A stretch of DNA of 64,000 nucleotides from an uncultured Sulfitobacter sp. (GTDB lineage Bacteria > Pseudomonadota > Alphaproteobacteria > Rhodobacterales > Rhodobacteraceae), in assembly GCA_947502265.1 (NCBI GenBank), contig CANMZB010000007.1:1-64000 (forward strand). The letters are read 5' to 3'. This document shows, one piece after another, positions 8,701 through 16,800 of this stretch. Each line of letters begins with the position of its first letter. Positions within the stretch are counted from its first letter, which is position 1. The notes beneath the pieces are model-generated. The model was not told the origin of the DNA. It worked only from the letters and a program-made list of their open reading frames with translations, and searched no databases. A program made the position numbers and the translations under genes.

Positions 8701-9671
8701 GCATTGGCCCGGCTGACGCCATTCACGGACCATGCCGACGGCGTTGTGGTCTTGGCGGTCACCTCGACCCCGGGCCGCACCTTGCACGATCCCGCGCGCA
8801 GATCATCGCCGAACCAGGCCACGACCAGCGACACGCTCTCGACTTTCGGTGCCATGGCCTGCAGCCGGTCCAGTGCTACCACCATGTCAGCGGTGTCGGT
8901 CAGCGCGTTGAGGTTCTCGGGCTCAGACGACCCGCCGCTGCCCTTCCGGATGCCCTGCGTGGCATAGGCGAACTCCCCGGATGCCGGGATCATTGTCACC
9001 GCCTGCGTCAGACCCTCCGCGGTGTCCGGATCGGCGAGCGGGCGGAAAACCTCAAAACTCAGTTGCGGGATACGGTTGCCATAGTTGCCGAGCGGCATGT
9101 CCTCGAAAACGACATAGGCGGTGCCGCGATAGGCAGGCGTGTTGGGCGCGCCCATCTTGGCCGTGATGAACGGATCGGCCGCCTGGCTCTCATCGCCTGG
9201 ATACCAGCGCCATGTAATCCCGGCGGTGTCCAGCAGCTTGCCGTCGGCCCAGATGCGCCCAATGCCGGTGATTGGACCCTCGCAGAGCGCAACCGCGAAG
9301 GACGCATAGTAGAAGTATTCGGTAGTCTTGACCTTGCCGCCACCCCCGCCGCCCTTGCCGCCGCCTTGCGTGGTGGTCTTTGTCTCCTCGCGGAAGTCCG
9401 TTGCCCAGATGATGTTGCCACCGATCCGCATGCGGCCATAGAGGCGCGGGATTACCGCACCTTCGGTGGCTGAGGTGATGCGCAGATTGTCCAGCCGCGC
9501 GCCTTCGATCCGCTGGGTTGGCGCGAGCGACGAGATGATCCAGCTGTCCACGACCGAGCCAATGGTGGAGCCAATGAAGCCACCGATGGTGGCAGCGCTG
9601 ACGCCGAGGATAGCGCCACCAATGCTGCCGCCAATGGCAGCACCAGCGGCACCGAGAACGAGGGTAGCCAT
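5703..9671 (-). CDS. Baseplate multidomain 'megatron' protein (GTA-type tail tip, TIM-barrel-like)
   Basis: Large 1322-residue tail-tip hub protein of the kind encoded last in the Rhodobacter GTA tail cluster. The N terminus is a Gly/Ala hydrophobic stretch. The middle (about residues 430-760) has the glycoside-hydrolase-like TIM barrel of GTA tail proteins (FIGIDNYMPLSDWRDG, then WFTELGCPAIDRGTNQPN). The C-terminal 500 residues fit the phage tail tip/Gp27-like hub and fibronectin-like ends. In GTA this component sits at the tip and takes part in cell-envelope penetration. It follows the NlpC/P60, DUF2163 and DUF2460 genes in the same order as in GTAs. Confidence 0.9.
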   Translation of the reverse strand: MATLVLGAAGAAIGGSIGGAILGVSAATIGGFIGSTIGSVVDSWIISSLAPTQRIEGARLDNLRITSATEGAVIPRLYGRMRIGGNIIWATDFREETKTTTQGGGKGGGGGGKVKTTEYFYYASFAVALCEGPITGIGRIWADGKLLDTAGITWRWYPGDESQAADPFITAKMGAPNTPAYRGTAYVVFEDMPLGNYGNRIPQLSFEVFRPLADPDTAEGLTQAVTMIPASGEFAYATQGIRKGSGGSSEPENLNALTDTADMVVALDRLQAMAPKVESVSLVVAWFGDDLRAGSCKVRPGVEVTAKTTTPSAWSVNGVSRANAFLVSRDDQDRPVYGGTPADFAVVQAIQEMKARGLRVTFYPFILMDVPPGNTLPNPYSDNAAETGQPAFPWRGRITCSPAAGYTGTVDKTATAASQVAALFGAAAPASFNVSGQFVSWTGAANDWGLRRMVLHYAHLCATAGGVDAFLTGTEMPGLTTIRSGASTYPAVQAYRDLLADVRSILGSGSKIGYAADWSEYFGHQPSDGSGDVFFHLDPLWADPEIDFIGIDNYMPLSDWRDGFEHADAAEGWPAIYDRAYLQGNIAGGEGFDWFYASAADRSAQVRTPITDGAASKPWVFRYKDLRAWWSNAHYNRPGGVESGTPTAWVPQSKPIWFTELGCPAIDRGTNQPNVFFDPKSSESFTPHFSRGWRDDAIQRAYLEATYLWWGEAANNPVSAVYGDRMVHVPECAAWTWDARPYPFFPALTDVWTDGANWRLGHWLTGRLGAVSLAALVRHLCMRAGMPEARIDVTGLWGALEGYAIGALESPRASITTLSRHFGFDAVETEGMIRFVMRGRASIISIAHDDLVAAREGDLLELTRAQETELPQALKWQVARADEDYDAALVEARRIAVDTTRIASESFPMAVPPEEAERRCRRALMEAWTGRETAAFRLPPSRLALDPADVVTLAHDERHVPLRLVSIADAEARGIEAVRQDREAHDLPPGSPRPSSLSKAVVFGAPEAVLLDLPQLTEDQPAHRPLIAGHAVPWPGEMAVFRSPSSDGFELLTTFGRRARIGALVSDFYAGPTSRFDLGNSLQIDLLMGTLESITDLTLFGGANVLAIESAPGTWEIVQASAAELIAPGRYRLSRLLRGQRGTEAAMANPAPAGARVVVLDEALASLPIAEADLGLPWNWRVGPASRSVSDETYVAASFTPVGVGLRPFSVAHVQQPWRRPRTPGDLTIRWTRRSRALSADSWGAVEVPLTEELEAYEVEILDGSTVKRVLSAPTTSAIYTAAQQTTDWGAPFGPGDTLTVRISQLSALIGRGAAKTVTLTF

Positions 9672-9680
9672 GGGGGGATC

Positions 9681-10115
9681 TCAGCGTTGTGGAAATAGGA
9701 AGGCGAAGGCGATGCGCCGCCGCCAGGATGCAGTGAGCGGTTCCTCGGTTACGCCGAGACGCTCGTAAGCGTGGAGGAAGGTGTCGGGACCGGTGAGGAT
9801 CCCAACATGCTTGGCAATGGCGCGCGGCTTCATGCGGAACAGGACCAGCGCGCCCGGTGCGACGTCAGAGGGTGCGATTTCCGGCATCATGCGCCGAGCT
9901 CCCTCGGCCAGAACTTCGTGCGGGCCGGTCTCGCCCCAATCCCGGCTGTAGGGCGGGATCGGGAACGGCTCTGGCCCAACGACTTCGCGCCAGACGCCCC
10001 GGGCGAGCCCGAGGCAGTCGCAGCCGACGCCATTGAGGCTGGCCTGGTCGTGGTATGGCGTGCCGAGCCATGACCGCGCGATGGTGATGACGCGTGCGGG
10101 ATCAGCAGAGGTCAA
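9681..10115 (-). CDS. NlpC/P60 family tail-associated peptidase
   Basis: A 144-residue cysteine peptidase. Motifs: DCLGLARGVWRE with the nucleophile Cys (residues about 33-44), a His in KHVGILTG and a His further on (FLHAYE), matching the C/H/H triad order of NlpC/P60. In GTA-like tails this enzyme lies between the DUF2163 protein and the megatron and opens the peptidoglycan during DNA delivery. Its start overlaps the DUF2163 stop by 4 bases (ATGA), so the tail-tip genes are translationally coupled. Confidence 0.88.
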   Translation of the reverse strand: MTSADPARVITIARSWLGTPYHDQASLNGVGCDCLGLARGVWREVVGPEPFPIPPYSRDWGETGPHEVLAEGARRMMPEIAPSDVAPGALVLFRMKPRAIAKHVGILTGPDTFLHAYERLGVTEEPLTASWRRRIAFAFLFPQR

Positions 10116-10996
10116 AGCACGGACCCCTCGTGCCCGCCATCCTTGGTGGCATAGCGGAGAACCGCATCTTGGCCGGGGATGTGCGGGAAACCCCGGAAAT
10201 TGACGGTATTGGCGAACTTGGCGCTGCAGGTCTCGATACGCTTGTCGCAGCCTGCGCGAATGGTGAAAGCATCACCGCCCGCGATAGATCGCACTGGTGC
10301 TTCGAGCAGCGTCAGCACTGCGATGCCGTCAGTTAGGTCATGTGCGATGATCTCTGCCTGCCGCCCCACATTTGCGCCACCGGTCCATTCGACCGTGCCG
10401 AAGGTGAACCAGCCGGAGGTAAAACTGCCGAGCCCAGATGCGGTGAAGGCCCGGTCGCGCAGGAGATCAATGACGCCACCTATGCCCCTGAACGCGGAGT
10501 TCTCCAGATCGATGCCGCAACGGGCGTCGCCGAGTGCGGCATCGCAGGTCGCCTGGAAGGTCCGTCCCACCGTCTGCCCAAGCACGTGAGCCACTGACCG
10601 AACCTCGGCCACGAAGGCCAGTCGCCCGCGCCGGATCTGGCCGATGGCCCCGCGCCGCATCAGGACGCGCTGGCTGGTCTCGGCCCAGTTTACCCGCCAG
10701 ACCTCGACCTCGGCGTTGTCCCAGCGGCCGTCGAGGATATCGGTCTCGGTGATCCGGTCGGAGGTCAGTACGCCCTCTGCGTCCTGTGCATCGACCGACA
10801 GGTCGGAGCCAGAGCGCACCTCTGACGCCGTCAACCCGCTTTCCGGCTCGAAGTTCGTGCCGTCGAACGTCAGCGTCCGGTCGTGGTCAGTGAAGCCGAA
10901 GGTGACGCCGTCGGCACGGATGATCCGCCAGCACCAAGCGAGCGTTGTTGTCCCGTCGTCCAGATGCGCTTGCAGATCGGGGTTGATGCTTTTCAT
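10112..10996 (-). CDS. DUF2163 baseplate hub protein (GTA-type)
   Basis: The 294-residue protein matches DUF2163 in order of features: an N-terminal CWRIIRADGVTFGFTDHDR segment, a middle Ig-like region, and a cysteine-bearing C terminus (AGCDKRIETCSAKFANTVNFRG, GFPHIPG). In GTA structures the equivalent is a hub protein joining tail tube and megatron, and it is reported to bind an iron-sulfur cluster through conserved cysteines. Cysteines are visible here near residues 147, 158, 251 and 258. Start and stop overlap both neighbours by four bases. Confidence 0.87.
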   Translation of the reverse strand: MKSINPDLQAHLDDGTTTLAWCWRIIRADGVTFGFTDHDRTLTFDGTNFEPESGLTASEVRSGSDLSVDAQDAEGVLTSDRITETDILDGRWDNAEVEVWRVNWAETSQRVLMRRGAIGQIRRGRLAFVAEVRSVAHVLGQTVGRTFQATCDAALGDARCGIDLENSAFRGIGGVIDLLRDRAFTASGLGSFTSGWFTFGTVEWTGGANVGRQAEIIAHDLTDGIAVLTLLEAPVRSIAGGDAFTIRAGCDKRIETCSAKFANTVNFRGFPHIPGQDAVLRYATKDGGHEGSVL

Positions 10997-11622
10997 CTTC
11001 GGAGTTCCATAAGTGGGATGGATGTGATCGAGCCCAGCCGCTCAAGATCGAGCGTCACGTCGAGCGCGTCGGTGTCGAAGCGGACCGGCACGTCGAACTC
11101 GAAGCCTGCGGTAATCGCGACGCTGGAACCCGGCGCGGTGTTGAAGATGATAACGCCGGTCGTAGCATCGACCGACCAGCCGGAGAGCTGCTCCACCCCA
11201 CCAAGCGCGATCCGCACGGTTCCTGCCACCGGCTTCGCGATGGCGCGCGTCCAGGATTGCACGCCGGAAATGTAGCGCTTCACGAGCTGGAAGGCGGTCA
11301 TCGTGCCGTCGCCAGTGCCAATCACCTGATCGGTGGGAGATGGTGTGCCCGAGGTTAAACAGGACTTGTGGTCGCCCCAGTCCTTGAATCGGAAGCCATG
11401 CAGCCGCCCGTTTCGTGCTTCAAAGAAGGCCACGACCGCCGCAAGATCATCAGCGCGGCGGATGCCGTAAGCCACATCGTAGCGGCGTCGGGAATTGGCC
11501 CAGCTGGCATTGCGTTCCTCGTCGCCGCTGGCCAGTTCGACGATCTGGGTGCGGCGTTCCGGCCCGCCGCGTGCGCCCCGGCTGATATTGTCAGGAAACC
11601 GGACCTCATGAAACGCCATCAC
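10993..11622 (-). CDS. DUF2460 distal tail protein (GTA-type)
   Basis: Predicted 209-residue distal tail/baseplate ring protein. Typical DUF2460 features are the N-terminal FHEVRFPDNISRGARGGPER, then RYDVAYGIR, FFEARNGRLHGFRFKDW and, in the C-terminal half, VDATTGVIIF with GFEFDVPVRFDTD. It sits between the tape measure and DUF2163 genes, the same position as in GTAs, and overlaps both by ATGA junctions. The family forms the hexameric ring ending the tail tube. Confidence 0.88.
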   Translation of the reverse strand: MMAFHEVRFPDNISRGARGGPERRTQIVELASGDEERNASWANSRRRYDVAYGIRRADDLAAVVAFFEARNGRLHGFRFKDWGDHKSCLTSGTPSPTDQVIGTGDGTMTAFQLVKRYISGVQSWTRAIAKPVAGTVRIALGGVEQLSGWSVDATTGVIIFNTAPGSSVAITAGFEFDVPVRFDTDALDVTLDLERLGSITSIPLMELRR

Positions 11623-14036
11623 ATGCCCCTCCGCCCGAGGGACACGGCGCGGGCAATGTCCGCCGCGACCTGCGTCCTCGATTGCCGGAAGCTCTCTGCG
11701 TCACGGGCCATGATGGTGACGTTCACACCGCCGCCTCCACCATACGATTGCGCCTCACGCCGCGACAGCACGCGTTCGCCACGCTGCAGGATCGCAGGAA
11801 CCTCGTCGTGGCGCAGCCCGGCAACGCCGCCGGAATGCATGCGAGGCGCTGCCGCGAAGGCCATGGCCGGAAACAATCGGCCTGGCGAGGAGGCTCCGAC
11901 CATTCCGCCTGCGTGCAGGATATTGGCGAAGATCCCGCCCGCACCGCCGAGCGCGCCAGAGAGCGCGTTAGCGACCGGCCCCAGGATGAACCGGCGCGCC
12001 GCCAGCTTCGCAAGGTCAGCCAGCAGCGAGGTGACGAGGTCGCGGAAATCCAGCTTGCCGGTCTTCACGAACTCGCCGACGGCGTTCTCAGCCGACTGAA
12101 ATGCACCAACCAGCGCTTGGCCGATGTCCCCGCCAATCTCGCGTGCCTTGCTGGCATAGTCGCTGAGCGCTGCGGTGACTGCCTGCCAGCCGGTGACGGC
12201 GGCTTCGGTGTTTGGTTCGGCAGCAGCGGCAGCAGCCCCGGCCGCAGCACCGGCACCAGTGGCCGCCCGTCCGGCATCGCCAAGGGTGGTCTCCAGTCGC
12301 TCAGCCGCGTCCGTTGCTTCGGTCAGCGCGTCTGCGCCACCCTCATTACTGCCCTGCACCGCGTCACGCAGGGCCTGCCAGCTGGCGAGTGGCGCACGCG
12401 CGCCTTCGGCCAAATCCTGCGCGGCACCGCGATAGGTATTGGCTGTGGCAAGGGCGGTATTGGCCGCTGCAGTAAGCCCAAGATCGGGGGCCGTGAGCGG
12501 ATTGTCCGCAAAAGCGCGGTCGAAGGCGGATTGCGCTGCGGTGGTCGCGGCAGTCGCTGCACCTTCAAAGCGGTTCTCGATCTGGCCCAGCTCAAGATCG
12601 GGGATGATCGAGATGCGCCGCTCGGACCCGAGCGCTTCGAGCCCCTGATTGATCCCGCCGATGAATGTGTTGATGCGCGAAACGACGCCATTCAGCATTG
12701 CCTCGACACCGTCGATCAGGCTGTTGGCCGCCTGAAACACCAGATCGCCAATGGCCGCCGGGAGCAGTCCCCAGATCGCCTTGATCGCCTCGTAGGCCCC
12801 ATCAAACGTATTCGCGGCCGTGTTGCCGAAAGCCACGACGCTCTCGATGGCGCTCTGCATGCCGGAGGCGGCATCGGCCTTCAGGTCAAAGAACATCGCC
12901 ATTGCGGCCGCTCCCGTCGCCGCCGCGCCCATCCTGATCCGCTCCCAGACTTCGACCGCAAGGTCCTTCAGGAGCGACATCGCCTCACCAAATCCGCCTG
13001 CGCCCGACACAAGGCGGGTGAACTGGTAGACGAGCTCACCCGCACCGACGATCAGCGCCCCGATGCCGGTGCGGATCAGTGCGCCGCGCAGCAAGACCAG
13101 CGCGGTCGCGAGCCCACGGACCGACAGCGCTGCGGCTGCCATACCGGCGACCCAACGCCCTGCAAGAAAAGCCACAAACGTGGTGGCATAGGTGGTCAGA
13201 CGGCCGATGTTGTCGAAAAGGCCTCGGATCGCGATGCCGAGTGGCCCGGTGCGGCTGGCCACGGCCGCCATGGCATTCGCGACCGCTTCCAGCGCGGGTG
13301 CCGCAGCGACCGCCAGCTGGTTCGACAGCCCGCGCCAGATCAGCCCCAGCCTTGAGATGGCGTCGTTCGTCCGCTCGATCTGGTCGGCATCCTGCTCCGA
13401 CACGACGACGCCGAAGGCCAGAACATCCTCTGTCGCCTGGCGCAATGTCGCGGTGTCGATGCGCGACATTGCGATAGAGCCTTCCTCGCCGAAAAGCTGG
13501 CCCGCGACGGCGGCGCGTTCTGCGGCGGGCACGAAGCTCTCGATGGCGGCGTTGATCGCCCCCACTCGCTGATCCAGAGGCAGGGAAATCAGGTCGGCAG
13601 CCGACAGCCCGAGCCGCTCCAGCGCATCGGCAGCGGGTCCAGTCCCGGCGGCGGCCTGGCTGAGGCGGCGTGTCAGATCCTTTGTCGCCTGCTCGATGCC
13701 CGACATGGAAACACCGGCCAGCTCACCCGCACGTTCGAGGGTCTGGATCGAGGCGACCGTCGTGCCAAGCGACTGCGCGAGCTTGGCCTGCGCGTCGACG
13801 GCTTGAAGCCCCGAGCGGACCATGGCCACGCCAGCGGCGGCAGCGGCGGCCACGACGGCAGCGGCAGCCACTCCGACACGGCGGGAAAACGCCGCGAGCC
13901 GGGTGTTGGCCGCCTCCATCTCCCGGCTGAGCCGCCCGAACCCACGTGCACCGGCTTCGCCGACACCTTCCAACTCGGCACGTACCTGTCGGCCGCCTAC
14001 CGCAGCAAGGCGGACAGAAACGCGCTTCTCAGCCAT
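11619..14036 (-). CDS. Phage tail tape measure protein
   Basis: An 805-residue protein with long Ala-rich helical stretches, two hydrophobic segments near residues 50-75 and 275-330, and repeated low-complexity alanine blocks (around residue 590). The C terminus has the lambda-type tail-length region (FQSAENAVGEFVKTGKLDFRDLV, then a Gly-rich end before RRGM). It fixes tail length and is ejected during infection. Gene order (chaperones upstream, DUF2460 downstream) agrees. At about 2.4 kb it predicts a moderately long tail. Confidence 0.88.
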   Translation of the reverse strand: MAEKRVSVRLAAVGGRQVRAELEGVGEAGARGFGRLSREMEAANTRLAAFSRRVGVAAAAVVAAAAAAGVAMVRSGLQAVDAQAKLAQSLGTTVASIQTLERAGELAGVSMSGIEQATKDLTRRLSQAAAGTGPAADALERLGLSAADLISLPLDQRVGAINAAIESFVPAAERAAVAGQLFGEEGSIAMSRIDTATLRQATEDVLAFGVVVSEQDADQIERTNDAISRLGLIWRGLSNQLAVAAAPALEAVANAMAAVASRTGPLGIAIRGLFDNIGRLTTYATTFVAFLAGRWVAGMAAAALSVRGLATALVLLRGALIRTGIGALIVGAGELVYQFTRLVSGAGGFGEAMSLLKDLAVEVWERIRMGAAATGAAAMAMFFDLKADAASGMQSAIESVVAFGNTAANTFDGAYEAIKAIWGLLPAAIGDLVFQAANSLIDGVEAMLNGVVSRINTFIGGINQGLEALGSERRISIIPDLELGQIENRFEGAATAATTAAQSAFDRAFADNPLTAPDLGLTAAANTALATANTYRGAAQDLAEGARAPLASWQALRDAVQGSNEGGADALTEATDAAERLETTLGDAGRAATGAGAAAGAAAAAAEPNTEAAVTGWQAVTAALSDYASKAREIGGDIGQALVGAFQSAENAVGEFVKTGKLDFRDLVTSLLADLAKLAARRFILGPVANALSGALGGAGGIFANILHAGGMVGASSPGRLFPAMAFAAAPRMHSGGVAGLRHDEVPAILQRGERVLSRREAQSYGGGGGVNVTIMARDAESFRQSRTQVAADIARAVSLGRRGM

Positions 14037-14693
14037 TGGAATGATCCATCTGTTCGTTAAGTTTGGCGACCATCACCGCTTCGATGACGGGCAACAGTTC
14101 AGCTGCTGCGGCAGGTGGCACGCCGAGTGCATCGGCCAGCGCCAGCGCCGCCGACATGTCCCAGCCGACAACCGCGCCGGGAAGCACACGCAGCTGGCCG
14201 CCGAGACGGCCGACGAGGTCCCAGACCTGCCAGCCTTCAACGGTGACCGGTCGGTTCAGCCGCGCCGGGCAGTCTTCGCACGCTTCAGCGCAGGCTTGAC
14301 AGTATCGGTCGCCCCCGCCGAAGGACCACTCGGCAAGGGCGCGGAGACGTTTTTTTCCTGTTCTAACAGCAGGCCTTTGGAAACGTAGGTCAGCTGGAAG
14401 GCCTCGAAGATCGGCCAGATATCGAGAAGCGCGTCGACGGCCTCGGGACTGGGGTCGATGGGATTGCCATCTGCGTCGCCGATGCCCTCCCAAGCGAGAA
14501 CTGCCCGGCGCGCCAGCGCCTTGGCGAAGGCAACAGCGCGTTCCTCGTCGGAAACATCCTCAGGAACCGCCTCGACGGCCGGATCGCAGCGCGTTGCAAC
14601 CATCAGCGCCGTGGTCAGCGGGCGCAGCTGCAAACGCACGCCGGGCGCAAGGTCATGCCAGCGCGGTTGGTTCGTCAGATCGAGCGTCAGCAT
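14029..14693 (-). CDS. Tail assembly chaperone GT fusion made by -1 frameshift
   Basis: The upstream chaperone frame is read to codon 114 (AAA at 14354-14352); slipping back one base on A AAA AAC continues in the -1 frame to a stop at 14029, giving about 221 residues. The added domain (about 105 residues) has a Cys cluster (YCQACAEACEDC) and the segment GWQVWDLVGRLGGQL, then an Ala-rich helical end. Like lambda gpGT, the extended form would bind the tape measure and tail tube during assembly. The -1 frame has no good start codon of its own near its beginning, which supports production only by frameshifting. Its end overlaps the tape-measure start by 8 bases. Confidence 0.78.
14256..14693 (-). 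CDS. Tail assembly chaperone, zero-frame product (gpG-like)
   Basis: Short form of the tail chaperone, 145 residues. It is mainly helical with an N-terminal beta-like start (LTLDLTNQPRWHDL) and a central EERAVAFAKALARRAVLAWEGI stretch. The start ATG overlaps the tail-tube stop (TGATG). Past the slippery site the zero frame encodes a basic tail (KPALKRAKTARRG). Position between tail tube and tape measure is the universal one for lambda-type G/GT chaperones. Confidence 0.8.
   Translation of the reverse strand: MLTLDLTNQPRWHDLAPGVRLQLRPLTTALMVATRCDPAVEAVPEDVSDEERAVAFAKALARRAVLAWEGIGDADGNPIDPSPEAVDALLDIWPIFEAFQLTYVSKGLLLEQEKNVSAPLPSGPSAGATDTVKPALKRAKTARRG
14349..14355 (-). other. Programmed -1 frameshift slippery heptamer A AAA AAC
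   Basis: Read on the minus strand, a run of seven A's followed by C gives the heptamer A AAA AAC aligned to the chaperone frame (codons GAA AAA AAC). This is a canonical X XXY YYZ site. Both frames code for plausible protein around it, and the -1 frame runs on to 14029. Confidence 0.8.
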
Positions 14694-15631
14694 CAATATA
14701 CCTCAATATCGTTGATCAGGGTTGCGGTGCACATCCGGCCGACCGTGCTGTCGCGTGCGGCCTGCCAGTCAAAGGTCGCCTGCACGCCCTGCGGTCCGGA
14801 AATCTCGATCCGGGGCCGCGGCAGGTAGACGGCGTGCACGGTGAAGGTGAAGCTTTCGCCGGAGGGCAGCACATAGGCGAATTCCAACTCGCAGGGATCG
14901 CCGTTGATCGCCTGTGTCACCAGCGTCTGATCAGCGAAGCGCACCTCGATGGAACCGGTCAGCGCGGCGATGGAGGGGTCTGCGCCGTCGATGCGGCCGT
15001 CCGAGCGAATGGTTTCGATCCGGTCGAGGTTGTTGGCGTAGGTGATGTCGGCTGAAACCACATTGCCGAGGGCGGAGCCATTCCGCGTGATCGCCCCGTT
15101 GAAATGGCCGAAGCGCTTCAACTCGAGCGCGGCGGGTGTCCCGGCGCTGGTTGTCGTGCCGACAGTCTCGCCCTGCGCCACCAGTCGGGCCGTTGCGGTC
15201 AGCAGACCAGATCGCTGCATCTGCCAATTGATCTGGTCGAGCACGCATCCGGAATACATCGCGTAGCGCGGCACCTCGGGCATGCCTGTCTCGATGGACA
15301 TGCTGGGCAGCGTCCAGGACCCTGACTGGAATTCATGTGTCCAGGGGCCGGTGCCGGTCGTGGTCGGGTCACCAAAGGCCGCCTTCAACCAGAACCCGAA
15401 GGCCTCGGCGTCCAGTGGCAAGACAACATCGCCGTCCGCCGTAACCGCGTCCTTGATTGGTGCTAGCGGATCACGGCCGTAACCCAGCAGTTCCGAATTG
15501 AGCAGCGGCTGCTCTGCACCGAGCGAGGTGCTGGCAAAGGGCATTTTTGTGAAGCCACCCACCGGCGGCGTTCCATAGGTCGTTTCGAACGCAAGCGCCA
15601 TCTGCGCCCGCGCCCCTTGGGCTCGTGCCAT
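14693..15631 (-). CDS. Phage tail tube protein
   Basis: Major tail (tube) protein of 312 residues. The opening ARAQGARAQMALAFETTYG is typical of tail tube proteins of Rhodobacteraceae siphophages. The C-terminal third is an Ig-like/insertion region ending in an extended beta segment. It lies between the tail completion gene and the chaperones, the order expected in long-tailed non-contractile phages. No sheath gene is present, which argues for a siphovirus rather than a myovirus. Confidence 0.85.
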   Translation of the reverse strand: MARAQGARAQMALAFETTYGTPPVGGFTKMPFASTSLGAEQPLLNSELLGYGRDPLAPIKDAVTADGDVVLPLDAEAFGFWLKAAFGDPTTTGTGPWTHEFQSGSWTLPSMSIETGMPEVPRYAMYSGCVLDQINWQMQRSGLLTATARLVAQGETVGTTTSAGTPAALELKRFGHFNGAITRNGSALGNVVSADITYANNLDRIETIRSDGRIDGADPSIAALTGSIEVRFADQTLVTQAINGDPCELEFAYVLPSGESFTFTVHAVYLPRPRIEISGPQGVQATFDWQAARDSTVGRMCTATLINDIEVY

Positions 15632-15655
15632 CGTGTTCTCCTCGGATTGTCGGGA

Positions 15656-16075
15656 TCAGCCGAGCGGGTCGGCCGTTGAATAGTGCAGCAACACCGGAAT
15701 GACGGCTGCCTTCAGGCTGGCCGCGCCCTCAACCGGCAGATCGACCGGGCGTGGCGCTTCTGCCTCGACCCAGTCGCAGAGGCCGCCCAGGGTGCGGTCG
15801 GCGGCGAGCGCCACGCCAATGCTGGCGGTCAGAGTGTCGAAAGTGGCGTCGCGGCCAGTGCCCTGCACGACCGCCTCGATCTCCGCGCGGTGCTGGTAGT
15901 GGTAGCGCAGCGGCGACAACGTGACCTCCGGCTCCCCCGGCTCGCCATCGCGCAGGATCAGCAGCCCCTCAGCGGGCACGCGCTCAGGCAGCACCTCGCC
16001 GCGCAGGGCGGTGGCGGGCAGCGCCGAAAGCAGCGCGTGTAGCGCGGCGAGGATGGTTTCGCGGGGGGTGGGCAT
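15656..16075 (-). CDS. Tail terminator/completion protein (often labelled 'acyl-CoA transferase')
   Basis: A 139-residue protein with an N-terminal helix (RETILAALHALLSALPATALRGEVLPE) and alternating beta strands (YHYQHRAEIEAVVQG). Its position between head-tail proteins and the tail tube, its size and alpha-beta pattern fit the tail terminator (gpU-like) family. Homologues are sometimes annotated as acyl-CoA transferase, with no catalytic support visible here. Confidence 0.6.
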   Translation of the reverse strand: MPTPRETILAALHALLSALPATALRGEVLPERVPAEGLLILRDGEPGEPEVTLSPLRYHYQHRAEIEAVVQGTGRDATFDTLTASIGVALAADRTLGGLCDWVEAEAPRPVDLPVEGAASLKAAVIPVLLHYSTADPLG

Positions 16076-16162
16076 TCATTCCGTTCTTTATGTTATTGAG
16101 GCAATACGCTTATTGTGGCTTCAATGAGGTCGTTGACTGATAGATAGGCGAGGTGCGGCGTA

Positions 16163-16762
16163 GTGTTCTACTTGGATGAGTATCCTGAAGAACCGGGAGG
16201 CTTTCATGCTCTCTCAACTTCGGCGGATTGGGTGCCGTGGCTCATGAATGCTGTTCCTGCCGGCATTCACCAAGACGTTAGGCGAAGGCTGGTTTCCAAC
16301 CTCAAGCATATATTTGTCGGTCTTGAGATGAAGGCCGGTCTAATCGTTCCGCATGGTGAGCGGTTGTCGGGAAAGTCAGTACTCTTTGAGCCATATTGCC
16401 AGATTATGAATTTTGAGTTCAGCGTTGGTGTCTTCTCCGTTTGCGAGGGCTTAGGGTCTGTCCATCACCTCGTAGGAGTTGGCGATGACGGCTCCACCGG
16501 CGTTCGCGTCAATCCGAACGACTGGATTGGAGCTCTCTGCCAGGAATTTGACCCCACCAATGCAGCGAACCTAGAAACCAACTTGCGCCGTGCGAAAGAA
16601 GTCCGGGACAAGATGCATCAGGATCGACTGGGTGCACGGGCAAACATTGATTGGCACGATTTCGATTATGCCGAAGCTTTCATTCCATCCCGTGCCGCTT
16701 TGCAGCCGCTCTTGCAAAAGTATGTTGATGATGTTCCTGCTCGGACAAACCTCTTCCTTTAA
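16163..16762 (+). CDS. Hypothetical cargo (moron) gene inside the tail operon
   Basis: A 199-residue protein of unknown function on the strand opposite to all neighbouring structural genes, and visibly more A/T-rich. The GTG start has a GAGGTG ribosome site 9 bases upstream. A mixed hydrophobic middle (MNFEFSVGVFSVCEGLGSVHHLVG) is followed by a charged helix with RDKMHQD. The R-x3-H there weakly recalls the R-x4-6-H of HEPN proteins but is too short for an assignment. Such inserted, reverse-oriented genes in prophages are often expressed in the lysogen and affect superinfection or host fitness; here that is inference from position only. Confidence 0.7.
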   Translation: MFYLDEYPEEPGGFHALSTSADWVPWLMNAVPAGIHQDVRRRLVSNLKHIFVGLEMKAGLIVPHGERLSGKSVLFEPYCQIMNFEFSVGVFSVCEGLGSVHHLVGVGDDGSTGVRVNPNDWIGALCQEFDPTNAANLETNLRRAKEVRDKMHQDRLGARANIDWHDFDYAEAFIPSRAALQPLLQKYVDDVPARTNLFL

Positions 16763-16800
16763 TAAGAGCCTCGTTCGAACGTATTAGACCGAGCGAAGTC

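Noticed and set aside
11682-13355. 557-residue plus-strand open frame opposite the tape measure gene
   Set aside because: A long shadow caused by high G+C; it is Arg/Gly-rich with no recognisable domain, and the minus-strand gene is certain.
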